Part shown: one piece after another, positions 45,750 through 54,306 of the stretch
How the letters are laid out: every line of letters begins with the position of its first letter
Position numbering within the stretch: position 1 is the first letter of the stretch
Assembly (NCBI RefSeq): GCF_900497695.1
Contig: NZ_UIDD01000004.1
Location: 310,001-374,000 of the forward strand
DNA length: 64,000 nt
Direction: 5' to 3'
DNA from: Pseudomonas wadenswilerensis
GTDB taxonomy: Bacteria; Pseudomonadota; Gammaproteobacteria; Pseudomonadales; Pseudomonadaceae
The notes under the pieces: model-generated
What the model saw: the letters and a program-made list of their open reading frames with translations, nothing else
What the model was told of the DNA's origin: nothing
Database searches by the model: none
Position numbers and translations under genes: made by a program

Positions 45750-48014
45750 ATGACCAAGCCAAGCATCTTCAAACCCTCGGCGCTTTCTTGCGCCTTGCAG
45801 GCAGCCTTTGTCGCCCCCTTGGTGATGGTATCGGCTCAGGCCCTGGCTATCACCAAGGTTGTCGAAAGCAACCAGACTTTTACGGCTACCTCGGGGACGC
45901 CGTCCTACAACTATCGCGTAATGGAAAATGCCACCCTGAATGTCCAGGGTTCCCGTACCGAGCACATTCAAGTGCGCAAGGGCCAGTTGAACATCGACGG
46001 TGGCACGGTCACTGCCGGGGGCTCAAACAATGCTGTTGCCCTGGTCAGTGGTACCGCCCGCATCGCCAACGCTCGTATCGACAGCGCTCAAGGCAGCGGC
46101 CTGACGATTGGCCGATTACTGGATGGTTCGGCAACCGGTTCTGAGGTCCAGGTCCAGAGCAGCGAAATCACCGGTGGCCGATTCGGTGCAACGCTCAGCG
46201 CCTATAGCAGCCTGTCGCTCAAGGACTCGAGCCTGAGCGGCGCTACGGCTGATGGTCTGCTGATGATCGGCGGCCAGGCGCAGGCGTACAACAGCGTGAT
46301 AGAAGGCGCCGAGAGCGGCGTGCGCTTGTCCCATGAATACTATGGCTCTGAAGCCAACGACCAGGCCCCGACGTTGCTCCTGGACAATAGCAAAGTGATC
46401 GGGGGGACTGGAGCGGCCCTGGTGGTGGACTCTGCAACCACCGCCCGTATCGACGTACTCAATGGTTCGAGCCTGGAAGGCGCCAACGGCAACTTGCTTG
46501 AGCTCAAGAACGCCGGCTCGGCGGATATGCAGGTCAGCCGCAGCACCCTGGCCGGTAACATCCTGGTCGGTGAAGGCAGCACTGCAAATCTGGACTTGAG
46601 CAACGCCAGCCTGGAAGGTGATGTGATCGTCGCCGCGGGCGGCGCGGCGCAACTGAGCCTGAACGATCAATCGCTGTTCAAGGGGCGCCTGGAAAACGTC
46701 GACGCATTGGCGCTCAATGGCGACAGCACCTGGGCGCTGATTGGCGACAGCCAGGTTGAGCAGTTGAGCCTGCAGGGCGGTCATGTGCAATTCGGCGAGC
46801 CAGGCCAGTTTTATCGCCTGGACCTGGGCGAGTTGTCTGGCAACGGTACCTTTCATATGTCGGCGGACTTCGCCACTGGCGAAGCTGACCTGCTCAATGT
46901 CAGCGGTCAGGCCGATGGTCAGCATACCCTCGCCATCAGTGCCAGTGGTCATGACCCGGCCGCCGTTGAGCGGATCACCGTGGTCACTACCGGTGGCGGC
47001 GATGCCGAGTTCAGCCTGTTGAACGGTCCTGTAGACCTGGGTGCGTTTTCCTACGGTCTGACCAAGGAAGGCAACGACTGGCACCTGGACACCGAGAAAA
47101 AGGTCATCAGCCCCGGTACCCGTTCGGTGCTGGCGCTGTTCAACACCGCCCCGACCATCTGGTACGGCGAGCTGTCGTCGCTGCGCACCCGCATGGGCGA
47201 GCTGCGCTACAACGAAGGTAAAAGCGGCGCCTGGGGCCGTGCCTATGGCAGCAAGTACAACGTTGCCGAGTCGTCTGGCACCGCCTACAAGCAGACCCAG
47301 CAAGGCTTCACCCTGGGTGCCGACGCGCAGTTGGGCGACAGCCAGTGGCTGGTCGGCGTACTGGCCGGTCATAGCAAGTCGGATCTGGACCTGAGCCGCG
47401 GTACCAGCGGTACGGTCGACAGCTACTACGCCGGTGCCTACACCACCTGGCTGGATCAGGACAGCGGTTACTACTTCGACGCCGTGGCCAAGGTCAACCG
47501 CTTCGACAACAAGTCCAAGGTAGCCATGAGCGACGGTAGCCAGGCCAAGGGCAACTACAAGACCAACGGTGTGGGTGCATCGGCTGAGTTTGGCCGTCAC
47601 ATCAAGCTCGATGACGGCTACTTCGTTGAACCCTTCGCCCAGGTGTCGGCGGTGAGCATCCAGGGCGCGTCCTATGACCTGGACAGCGGCCTGAAGGCAG
47701 AAGGCGACCGGACCACCTCGGTGCTGGGTAAGGCCGGTGCCACGGTGGGTCGCAACTTTGATCTGGGTGAGGGCCGCTTTGCCCAGCCATACCTGCGCGC
47801 TGCGGCGGTGCATGAGTTCGCCAAGAACAACCAGGTCAAGGTCAACGACAACGTGTTCAACAACGACCTGTCAGGCTCGCGTGCCGAGGTCGGTGCCGGT
47901 ATCGCCGTGTCGCTGTCCGAGCGCCTGCAGCTGCATGCCGATATCGACTACAGCAACGGCGACAAGATCGAGAAGCCGTTCGGTGCCAACGTCGGCGTGC
48001 GCTTCACCTGGTAA
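45750..48014 (+). CDS. Autotransporter (type Va) with pertactin-like passenger
   Basis: The 754-residue protein has a long signal peptide ending SAQALA near residue 33. The passenger (about 35-460) is a beta-helix of short repeats (NAVALVSGTARIANARIDS, GSEVQVQSSEITGG, ATADGLLMIGG). The C-terminal autotransporter barrel (about 485-754) starts WYGELSSLRTRMGELRYN and ends GANVGVRFTW with the terminal aromatic residue. The passenger should be displayed on the cell surface as an adhesin-like domain; no protease motif is visible. Its own terminator follows. Confidence 0.9.
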   Translation: MTKPSIFKPSALSCALQAAFVAPLVMVSAQALAITKVVESNQTFTATSGTPSYNYRVMENATLNVQGSRTEHIQVRKGQLNIDGGTVTAGGSNNAVALVSGTARIANARIDSAQGSGLTIGRLLDGSATGSEVQVQSSEITGGRFGATLSAYSSLSLKDSSLSGATADGLLMIGGQAQAYNSVIEGAESGVRLSHEYYGSEANDQAPTLLLDNSKVIGGTGAALVVDSATTARIDVLNGSSLEGANGNLLELKNAGSADMQVSRSTLAGNILVGEGSTANLDLSNASLEGDVIVAAGGAAQLSLNDQSLFKGRLENVDALALNGDSTWALIGDSQVEQLSLQGGHVQFGEPGQFYRLDLGELSGNGTFHMSADFATGEADLLNVSGQADGQHTLAISASGHDPAAVERITVVTTGGGDAEFSLLNGPVDLGAFSYGLTKEGNDWHLDTEKKVISPGTRSVLALFNTAPTIWYGELSSLRTRMGELRYNEGKSGAWGRAYGSKYNVAESSGTAYKQTQQGFTLGADAQLGDSQWLVGVLAGHSKSDLDLSRGTSGTVDSYYAGAYTTWLDQDSGYYFDAVAKVNRFDNKSKVAMSDGSQAKGNYKTNGVGASAEFGRHIKLDDGYFVEPFAQVSAVSIQGASYDLDSGLKAEGDRTTSVLGKAGATVGRNFDLGEGRFAQPYLRAAAVHEFAKNNQVKVNDNVFNNDLSGSRAEVGAGIAVSLSERLQLHADIDYSNGDKIEKPFGANVGVRFTW

Positions 48015-48028
48015 GCGCGCAATGAAAC

Positions 48029-48057
48029 AGAGGAAGCCCTGGCTTCCTCTTTTTTTG
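48029..48057 (+). terminator. Rho-independent terminator after the autotransporter gene
   Basis: AGAGGAAGCC and GGCTTCCTCT form a perfect 10-bp stem with a 2-nt loop, followed by seven T. It also lies just beyond the stop of the convergent AbrB-type gene. Confidence 0.85.
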
Positions 48058-48059
48058 CT

Positions 48060-49091
48060 TCAGTCGCAGCGTTTGTCCCAATGCCTGAACAATGGCTCGG
48101 CCAGAAACAGCACGAACAGCAAGCGCATCACCTGCAGCGCCGTGACCAGTGGCACCGACAGTTGCAGGGTTTCGGCGGTCAGGCTCATTTCGGCGATGCC
48201 ACCGGGCATCATGCCCAGGGTCAGCGAGCGCAGGTCGAGGTTGGTCATGACGCTGAGCACGCACGCGGCGAGGCCGGCGATCAGCATGGTCAAGGCCGTG
48301 GCAATCAAGGTGCGCCCGAGAAACGACGGCGCCCGGCGAAAGAACGCGCGGTTGAAGTGGCAGCCCAGGCCGCTGCCGATCAGCCATTGGCCGATCTGGC
48401 TGGCGCCATCGGGCAGGGCAACCTGCAGGTTGGCACTGACACTGGCCACCGCCGCCACCAGCAACGGCCCGAACAGCCAGGGATTGGGTTGCTTGAGGCG
48501 TTGCCAGCCCAGGGCCAGCAACACGCCCAGTGGGCAGATCAACAACAGCCAGCCCCAGTTGACGCTGCCGGTATGGGTCAGCGGCACGCCATTGCCGAGC
48601 AGGAACTTGAACAGCGCCGGCACGCACAGCACCACCGCCAGCACCCGCAGGCTTTGCGCCGCCGCCACCTGGCTGAGTACCGCGCCATTACGGGCACCGA
48701 GGTTGACCATCTCCCCGGAGCCACCGGGCATGCTGGAAAAGAACGCCGTGGCGCGGTCTTCCCCGGTGCGCCTGAGCAACCACACCCCGACCACACTGGA
48801 GACACTGGTGATCAGTGCCCCGCAGAAAATCAAACCGAAGTTGCTCGCCACCTGCTCGACCACCGCCGGGGTGAAGTGCAGGCCGATACCGATGCCGATG
48901 ATCCACTGCCCGCATTTGCGCCCACCGGGGATCTCGCTCAATTGCCAGGGCGTCAGGCAACGCACCAGGATGATCGCCAGCAACGAGCCGACCATCCATG
49001 GCAGTGGCCAGCCGACCAGGCTGGCGAGGTAACCGCCAGCCAAGCCGACCAGGCCGGTGGCCCAGTACAGTTTCAGTCGCCCATCAGACAT
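48060..49091 (-). CDS. AbrB-family inner-membrane protein
   Basis: The protein (ATG 49091, MSDGRLKLYWATG; a GTG at 49103 is possible) has about ten membrane helices and two copies of the AbrB duplication domain (IIGIGIGLHFTP and LIGSGLGCHFNR; SSMPGGSGEMVNLG and GMMPGGIAEMSLT). These proteins are often labelled putative ammonia monooxygenase or regulator, with no firm evidence. Its start overlaps the tctA stop, so it is the last gene of the opdH-tctCBA operon and may assist tricarboxylate uptake. Confidence 0.83.
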   Translation of the reverse strand: MSDGRLKLYWATGLVGLAGGYLASLVGWPLPWMVGSLLAIILVRCLTPWQLSEIPGGRKCGQWIIGIGIGLHFTPAVVEQVASNFGLIFCGALITSVSSVVGVWLLRRTGEDRATAFFSSMPGGSGEMVNLGARNGAVLSQVAAAQSLRVLAVVLCVPALFKFLLGNGVPLTHTGSVNWGWLLLICPLGVLLALGWQRLKQPNPWLFGPLLVAAVASVSANLQVALPDGASQIGQWLIGSGLGCHFNRAFFRRAPSFLGRTLIATALTMLIAGLAACVLSVMTNLDLRSLTLGMMPGGIAEMSLTAETLQLSVPLVTALQVMRLLFVLFLAEPLFRHWDKRCD

Positions 49092-50598
49092 CGGCCAGGG
49101 CACGGCGCTGGAGGCTGCGCTTGCGCCAGATGCGCAGCAGCGGCAGGAGCATCATGGCGATGGTCAGGGCCCAGACGCTGATGCTGATCGGGCTCGACCA
49201 GAGGATATCCAGAGCGCCGTTGGAGATCGACAGCGCGCGGCGCAGGTTCTGCTCCATCAGCCCGCCGAGGATGAACCCGAGGAGGATCGGCGACAGTGGG
49301 AAGTCCAGCTTGCGCAGGATGTAGCCGAAGATGCCGATGCCGATCATCAGGAACAGGTCGAAGGTGGTGGCATGCACCGCGTACACACCGATCGCGGTGA
49401 TGATCGCGATCACCGGCACCAGCGCCCAGTTCGGCACGGCAAGGATGCGGGTGAAGATGCGGATCATCGGGATGTTGAGGATCACCAGCATGATGTTGGC
49501 GATGAACAACGAGGCGATCAGGCCCCAGACGATGTCCGGTTGCTGGGCGAACAGCATCGGGCCCGGCGTGATGTTGTACAGGGTCAGGGCGCCGATCATC
49601 ACCGCCGTGGTGCCCGAGCCGGGTACGCCAAGGGTCAGCATCGGCACCAGGGCGCCGCAGCAGGAAGCACCGATGGCGGTTTCCGGCGCCGCCAGGCCGC
49701 GCTTGTCACCTTTGCCGAAAGTGCCGCTGGCACCGGCGATGCGTTTCTCGGTCATGTAGGCCACGGCACTGGCCAGGGTCGCGCCGGCGCCGGGTAGCAC
49801 GCCCATGATGAAACCGAGCAGGCCGCAGCGAATGTTCACCACGAACACTGACGCCGCTTCCTTGAAGTTGAACAGCATGCGCCCGGTGGCCTTGACTGCT
49901 TCGTGGCCATGATGGGTTTTTTCCAGCAGCAGGAGGATCTCGCTGATGGAGAACAGGCCGAGCACCAGCACCACGAACTGAATGCCGTCGGCCAGGTGCA
50001 CGCTGTCGCCGGTAAAACGGTAGACGCCGCTGTTGGCATCGATGCCGACACTGGAGAGGAACAGGCCGATCAGTGCAGCAATGAACGTCTTCAGTGGCCG
50101 GTCACCGGCCATGCCGCCGAGACAGACAATGGCAAACACCATCAGTACGAAGTATTCCGCCGGTCCGAAGGCGATCGCCCATTTCGCCAGCAGCGGCGCG
50201 AACAGCACCATGCCGCAGGTCGCGATAAAGGCGCCGATGAACGAGCTCCAGGCCGACAGCGACAGCGCCACCCCGGCCAAGCCCTGGCGGGCCATGGGGT
50301 AGCCGTCGAGGGTGGTCATGACCGTCGAGGCTTCACCGGGGATGTTGAGCAGGATCGAGCTGATCCGCCCGCCGTATTCGCAGCCCAGGTACACCGCCGC
50401 CAACAGGATCAGCGCCGACTCCGGCGGCAGGCCCAGGGCAAAGGCAATCGGGATCAACAGCGCTACGCCGTTGATCGGGCCCAGGCCCGGCAGCAGGCCG
50501 ACTACGGTGCCGATCAGCGTGCCGGCAAGGGCGGTAACCAGGTTGTAAGGGCTCAGGGCGACGCCGAAGCCCTGGCCGAGATAGCCAAGCGTATCCAT
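49084..50598 (-). CDS. tctA: Tripartite tricarboxylate transporter, large membrane subunit TctA
   Basis: The 504-residue protein starts at ATG 50598 (MDTLGYLGQG). It has about 11-12 membrane helices and the two conserved glycine-rich motifs of TctA (GTVVGLLPGLGPINGVALLIP; GVLPGAGATLASAVAYM with GAL VPMLTLGVPGSGTTAVM). With TctB it forms the citrate-translocating channel fed by periplasmic TctC. It begins 1 bp after the tctB stop. Confidence 0.93.
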   Translation of the reverse strand: MDTLGYLGQGFGVALSPYNLVTALAGTLIGTVVGLLPGLGPINGVALLIPIAFALGLPPESALILLAAVYLGCEYGGRISSILLNIPGEASTVMTTLDGYPMARQGLAGVALSLSAWSSFIGAFIATCGMVLFAPLLAKWAIAFGPAEYFVLMVFAIVCLGGMAGDRPLKTFIAALIGLFLSSVGIDANSGVYRFTGDSVHLADGIQFVVLVLGLFSISEILLLLEKTHHGHEAVKATGRMLFNFKEAASVFVVNIRCGLLGFIMGVLPGAGATLASAVAYMTEKRIAGASGTFGKGDKRGLAAPETAIGASCCGALVPMLTLGVPGSGTTAVMIGALTLYNITPGPMLFAQQPDIVWGLIASLFIANIMLVILNIPMIRIFTRILAVPNWALVPVIAIITAIGVYAVHATTFDLFLMIGIGIFGYILRKLDFPLSPILLGFILGGLMEQNLRRALSISNGALDILWSSPISISVWALTIAMMLLPLLRIWRKRSLQRRALADV

Positions 50599-50599
50599 G

Positions 50600-51058
50600 T
50601 CAGTTCTCCAGAACGTCGAGCAGGCCGAGGGGCAGGGGCACATCCATCACGCGGTCGAACAGCCAGTACAGGGCGATGCTCATCAGGCCGATGATCACCA
50701 CGCTGGGCAGCCAGCGCCCGCCATACAGGCGCGCCATCGGCACGCCGATGAGGATGCTGCTGACAATGAAGCCCAGCGGCTCGAAGGTGGCGGCGAAGAC
50801 CAGTAGCAAGGCGACGCAGAGGCCGATCTTGTTCAGGGTTTCGCGGTCCAGTTGCGGTTCGTCGTCCTTGTGCACGATGGGCGTGGGGCGAAAGGCCAGG
50901 TACAGCAAGCCTGCGGCCATCAGGCCCAGCATCAGCAAGGGGTAGGCGCGAGGGCCGACCGGTTCGTAGGAAAAGGCTGCCTGGTAGGGCCAGGCCATTA
51001 CGGCCAGGGCGGTGCACACCGCCAGCAAAAACAGGGCGAACAGGCGTTGCAGGATCAT
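50600..51058 (-). CDS. tctB: Tripartite tricarboxylate transporter, small membrane subunit TctB
   Basis: The 152-residue protein has four membrane segments and the TctB (DUF1468) pattern GPRAYPLLMLGLMAAGLLYLAF near residues 33-54. It lies between tctC and tctA. The 70-bp gap to tctC contains a REP-like hairpin that may modulate the ratio of TctC to TctB and TctA. Confidence 0.9.
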   Translation of the reverse strand: MILQRLFALFLLAVCTALAVMAWPYQAAFSYEPVGPRAYPLLMLGLMAAGLLYLAFRPTPIVHKDDEPQLDRETLNKIGLCVALLLVFAATFEPLGFIVSSILIGVPMARLYGGRWLPSVVIIGLMSIALYWLFDRVMDVPLPLGLLDVLEN

Positions 51059-51069
51059 TGCGGAATCCT

Positions 51070-51120
51070 CTTTTCGCGGGGCAAGTGGGAGCGGGCTTGC
51101 CCCGCGATGCGTTCGAAAAG
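51070..51120. repeat. REP hairpin between tctC and tctB
   Basis: CGCGGGGCAAG (51075-51085) pairs with CTTGCCCCGCG (51096-51106). An outer pair CTTTTCG/CGAAAAG (51070-51076, 51114-51120) extends the dyad. It fills most of the gap between two genes of one operon, where REPs often protect the upstream message from decay. Confidence 0.7.
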
Positions 51121-51128
51121 GGAGAGGC

Positions 51129-52109
51129 TTACTGAATCAAGCCAAATTCCTTGGCCAGGGCCTTGTAGTCAGCCACCTGCTTCTTCACGTAGGTGTCCAG
51201 CTCGGCACCGGTCATGGCGAAGGGGAACAGCTCGCGCTGGTCGCGCAGCTTGGCGAACTCTTCCGAGGCCAACAGCTTGTCGAACGAGGCCTTCCACCAG
51301 TCGTACTCTTCATCGGTCACTTTTGGCCCGAGGTAGAAACCGCGCACCACCGGCCAGACGATGTCATAGCCTTGTTCCTTGGCCGTGGGGATGTTCTTCA
51401 TTTCCGGCTCGTCCAGGCGGGTTTCGGCAAACACCGCGAGCAGGCGCATATCACCGCTCTGGATGTGCGGCATGGAGTCGGAGATGTCGGTACTGCCGAC
51501 CTGGATATGCCCGCCGAGCAGTGCCGTGGCGATTTCGCCGCCGCCTTCCAGGGCGACGTAGCGCAGGTCGCGCGGGTTGATCCCGGCGGCCTTGGCGATC
51601 AGCGCGGTTTGCATCCAGTCCTGGCTGCCAACGGTACCGCCGGAGCCGATCACCACCTTGCTCGGATCTTTCTTCAATGCCGCGACCAGATCGTCGAGGG
51701 TCTTGTAGGGCGAATCGTTTTTCACCGCAATGGCACCGTAGCTGGTACCCACCGCCGCCAGCCAGCGCACGGCATTCTCGTCGAAACGGCCGAACTTGCC
51801 CTGGGCCAGGTTCAGCAGCGAGCCGCTGGACCAGGCTACCAGGGTGCCAGCATCGGCCGGGCGCTGGGCGACCACGGCGTTGTAGGCCACCGCGCCGACA
51901 CCGCCAGGCATGTAGGTGACGCGCATCGGCTTGCTGAGGATCTTCTCGTTGACCAGGGCGCTTTGCACCAGCTTGCAGGTCAGGTCGAAGCCACCGCCGG
52001 GCGAGGCCGGGGCGATGCATTCGGGGCGTTTCGGTTCCGCGGCCAGGACGTTACCGGCAAGCAGCAGGCAACCGGTGGCGAGGGCAATACGGCGCAGTGA
52101 AAAAGTCAT
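51129..52109 (-). CDS. tctC: Tripartite tricarboxylate transporter, periplasmic binding protein TctC
   Basis: A signal peptide (MTFSLRRIALATGCLLLAGNVLA) precedes a Bug/TctC-type binding domain. Typical segments are CIAPASPGGGFDLTCKLVQSAL, YMPGGVGAVAYNAV and VIGSGGTVGSQDW. It captures citrate or related tricarboxylates in the periplasm for TctAB. It lies between the OpdH porin and TctB genes. Confidence 0.93.
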   Translation of the reverse strand: MTFSLRRIALATGCLLLAGNVLAAEPKRPECIAPASPGGGFDLTCKLVQSALVNEKILSKPMRVTYMPGGVGAVAYNAVVAQRPADAGTLVAWSSGSLLNLAQGKFGRFDENAVRWLAAVGTSYGAIAVKNDSPYKTLDDLVAALKKDPSKVVIGSGGTVGSQDWMQTALIAKAAGINPRDLRYVALEGGGEIATALLGGHIQVGSTDISDSMPHIQSGDMRLLAVFAETRLDEPEMKNIPTAKEQGYDIVWPVVRGFYLGPKVTDEEYDWWKASFDKLLASEEFAKLRDQRELFPFAMTGAELDTYVKKQVADYKALAKEFGLIQ

Positions 52110-52143
52110 CGTCTATCTCCGTGAGCATTATTGTTGTCGGGGA

Positions 52144-53433
52144 TTACCACAGCGCAAGGCTGTAACTCACCAGCAGTCGCACTTCGTCGGCATCGCGGGC
52201 GAAGTTGGAACGGAAGGTGGCATTGCGCAGGCGCACGGCGACGTTTTTCAGGGCGCCACTTTGCACCACATACTTGAACTCGGTGTTGCGTTCCCACTCT
52301 TTGCCCTCACCGCCATCGGCCAGGCTGACATTATCGCCGCTGATGTAGCGGGTCATGAAAGTCAGGCCGGGGATGCCAAGCTTGGCGAAGTCATAGTCGT
52401 AACGGGCTTGCCAGGAACGCTCGTCGGCGCCGGCGAAGTCGTTGATCTGCACGAAGTTGACCAGGTACGGGTCGGCGCCATCGACATAGGGGAAGGCGGT
52501 GTCGCCGGACAGGTGCTGGTAGCCGGCGCTGAGCTTGTGGCCATTGAGGCCGTAGCTGAGCATGCCGTTGAGCGCGGTGTTGTCGATGTTGCCGCCGCGG
52601 GCCTGGCCCTGGTCGTCGCTGAAGGCCATGCGCAGGTCGGCGCCGAAGGTGCCCGGGCCCCAGGGCTGGGAGGCGATCATGCCGACGAAGTGCTGACGGT
52701 AGACGTCATCGAGCTGGGCCCAGTGGTAGCTGCCGGTGATCTTGTCAGTGAACTTGTAGTCCAGGCCGGCCATGTCGAAATGGTTGCCGGCGACGGTGCC
52801 GAGAAAGCGGCTGTTCTTGTTGTTGAGGGCGATATCCTCGTTGTTGGTACTGTCGCGGTCACGGGCTTTTTCCAGGCGCCCGCCGGTGAAGGTCAGGTTC
52901 TTGATTTCGCCCGAGGTCAGCAGGCCGCCCTCGAAGGTCTGCGGCAGGATGCGCCCGTCGTTGGGCTGCAAGGTCGGCAGTTCCGGGATCAGGGTACCGA
53001 TCTTCAATTCGGTCTCGGAGAGTTTCACCTTGCCGGTCAGGCCGAGCTTGGAATACTCGTCGGCGGCGCGGCCATCGTCGTGGGTCGGCAGCAGGCCGGT
53101 GCCGGTGCGGTCGGGGCTGGAGTCGAGCTTGATACCGAGCATCCCCAGGGCATCGAGGCCAAAGCCTACGGTACCGTCGGTGTAGCCCGACTCGAAGTTG
53201 AGCATGAAGCCCTGGGCCCATTCGTCACGCTTGGATTGCTGGGCGCTGGTGCCGTCGCGAAAGTCGCGATTGAAGTACATGTTACGGGTTTCGAAGCTCG
53301 CCTTGCTGTCATCGAAGAAGGCGGCCTGGCTCAACGGGGCGACGCCGGCAAGGGCGAGGGCGCTGGCAACTGCGGTCTGGCGGGAGGGTAGACGTCGGGT
53401 AGGCGCGTACGCCTGCGGCTGCATGGACAGCAT
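52144..53433 (-). CDS. opdH: OprD-family porin, tricarboxylate-specific OpdH type
   Basis: The 429-residue outer-membrane protein has a signal peptide (cleaved near SQA-AFF) and the OprD family barrel (FETRNMYFNRDFRDG, GFMLNFESGYTDGTVGFGLDALGMLGIKLDS). It ends LLVSYSLALW. Its position at the head of tctCBA and next to tctDE identifies it as the citrate/tricarboxylate porin OpdH. Transcription is probably activated by TctD from the 201-bp divergent region. Confidence 0.9.
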   Translation of the reverse strand: MLSMQPQAYAPTRRLPSRQTAVASALALAGVAPLSQAAFFDDSKASFETRNMYFNRDFRDGTSAQQSKRDEWAQGFMLNFESGYTDGTVGFGLDALGMLGIKLDSSPDRTGTGLLPTHDDGRAADEYSKLGLTGKVKLSETELKIGTLIPELPTLQPNDGRILPQTFEGGLLTSGEIKNLTFTGGRLEKARDRDSTNNEDIALNNKNSRFLGTVAGNHFDMAGLDYKFTDKITGSYHWAQLDDVYRQHFVGMIASQPWGPGTFGADLRMAFSDDQGQARGGNIDNTALNGMLSYGLNGHKLSAGYQHLSGDTAFPYVDGADPYLVNFVQINDFAGADERSWQARYDYDFAKLGIPGLTFMTRYISGDNVSLADGGEGKEWERNTEFKYVVQSGALKNVAVRLRNATFRSNFARDADEVRLLVSYSLALW

Positions 53434-53526
53434 CGTGGAGTGACTCCGTTATTGTTCTTATTAGTTCGGACCTTGGGTCCGGTTTTACGGCAAGCAGAGT
53501 GAGCCGTGAGAGGATGCTAGGACGTG

Positions 53527-53545
53527 AACCTTTCGCTAACCTTTC
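53527..53545. promoter_or_regulatory. Candidate TctD operator: direct repeat in the opdH-tctD intergenic region
   Basis: AACCTTTC occurs twice, at 53527-53534 and 53538-53545, with an 11-bp period, the spacing used by OmpR-type regulators. A separate dyad CGGACC-TTG-GGTCCG lies nearer opdH at about 53466-53480. TctD belongs to the OmpR group and its gene starts 90 bp downstream. Confidence 0.5.
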
Positions 53546-53634
53546 AGCAGCTTTTGATTGCTGCGAAGGCTTCACAGGCGGGCTGTCGGCTGTACACTCC
53601 GCGCCATTGAACGCGACGCAAAGGGGAGAGATCG

Positions 53635-54306
53635 ATGCGTGTGCTGCTCGTCGAAGACCATCTGCAACTGGCCGAAAGCGTGGCCCAGGCCCTGAAAAGC
53701 ACCGGCCTGACCGTGGATGTACTGCATGATGGCGTGGCCGCCGACCTGGCCCTGGCCAGCGAGGAATATGCCGTGGCGGTGCTCGATGTCGGCCTGCCGC
53801 GCATGGACGGCTTCGAGGTGCTGGCGCGCCTGCGTGCCCGCGGCAAGACCGTGCCAGTGCTGATGCTGACCGCGCGCAGCGACGTCAAGGACCGGGTCCA
53901 TGGCCTGAATCTGGGCGCCGACGATTACCTGGCCAAACCCTTTGAGCTGACCGAGCTGGAAGCGCGGGTCAAGGCCCTGCTGCGCCGCAGCGTCCTCGGT
54001 GGCGAACGCCAACAGCGCTGCGGGCCGCTGGTCTATGACCTCGATACCCGGCGCTTCAGCCTCGGCGAAGAACTGCTGACCCTGACCTCCCGCGAACAGG
54101 CCGTGCTCGAAGCCCTGATCGCCCGGCCCGGGCGGGTGATGAGCAAGGAGCAACTGGCCGCCCAGGTGTTCGGCCTGGACGAGGAAGCCAGCGCCGACGC
54201 CATCGAAATCTACGTGCACCGCCTGCGCAAGAAGCTCGACGGCCATGCCGTGGCCATCGTCACCTTCAGGGGGCTCGGCTACCTGCTCGAGCATAAAGAT
54301 GCGTGA
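53635..54306 (+). CDS. tctD: OmpR-family response regulator TctD
   Basis: The 223-residue protein has a receiver domain with phosphoacceptor Asp51 (VLDVGLPRMDG) and a winged-helix DNA-binding domain (LTLTSREQAVLEALIARPGRVMSKEQL, YVHRLRKKLDG). GGGGAGAG precedes the ATG. It is divergent from opdH-tctCBA and overlaps tctE by 8 bp, the standard arrangement for citrate-controlled expression of this operon. Confidence 0.93.
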   Translation: MRVLLVEDHLQLAESVAQALKSTGLTVDVLHDGVAADLALASEEYAVAVLDVGLPRMDGFEVLARLRARGKTVPVLMLTARSDVKDRVHGLNLGADDYLAKPFELTELEARVKALLRRSVLGGERQQRCGPLVYDLDTRRFSLGEELLTLTSREQAVLEALIARPGRVMSKEQLAAQVFGLDEEASADAIEIYVHRLRKKLDGHAVAIVTFRGLGYLLEHKDA

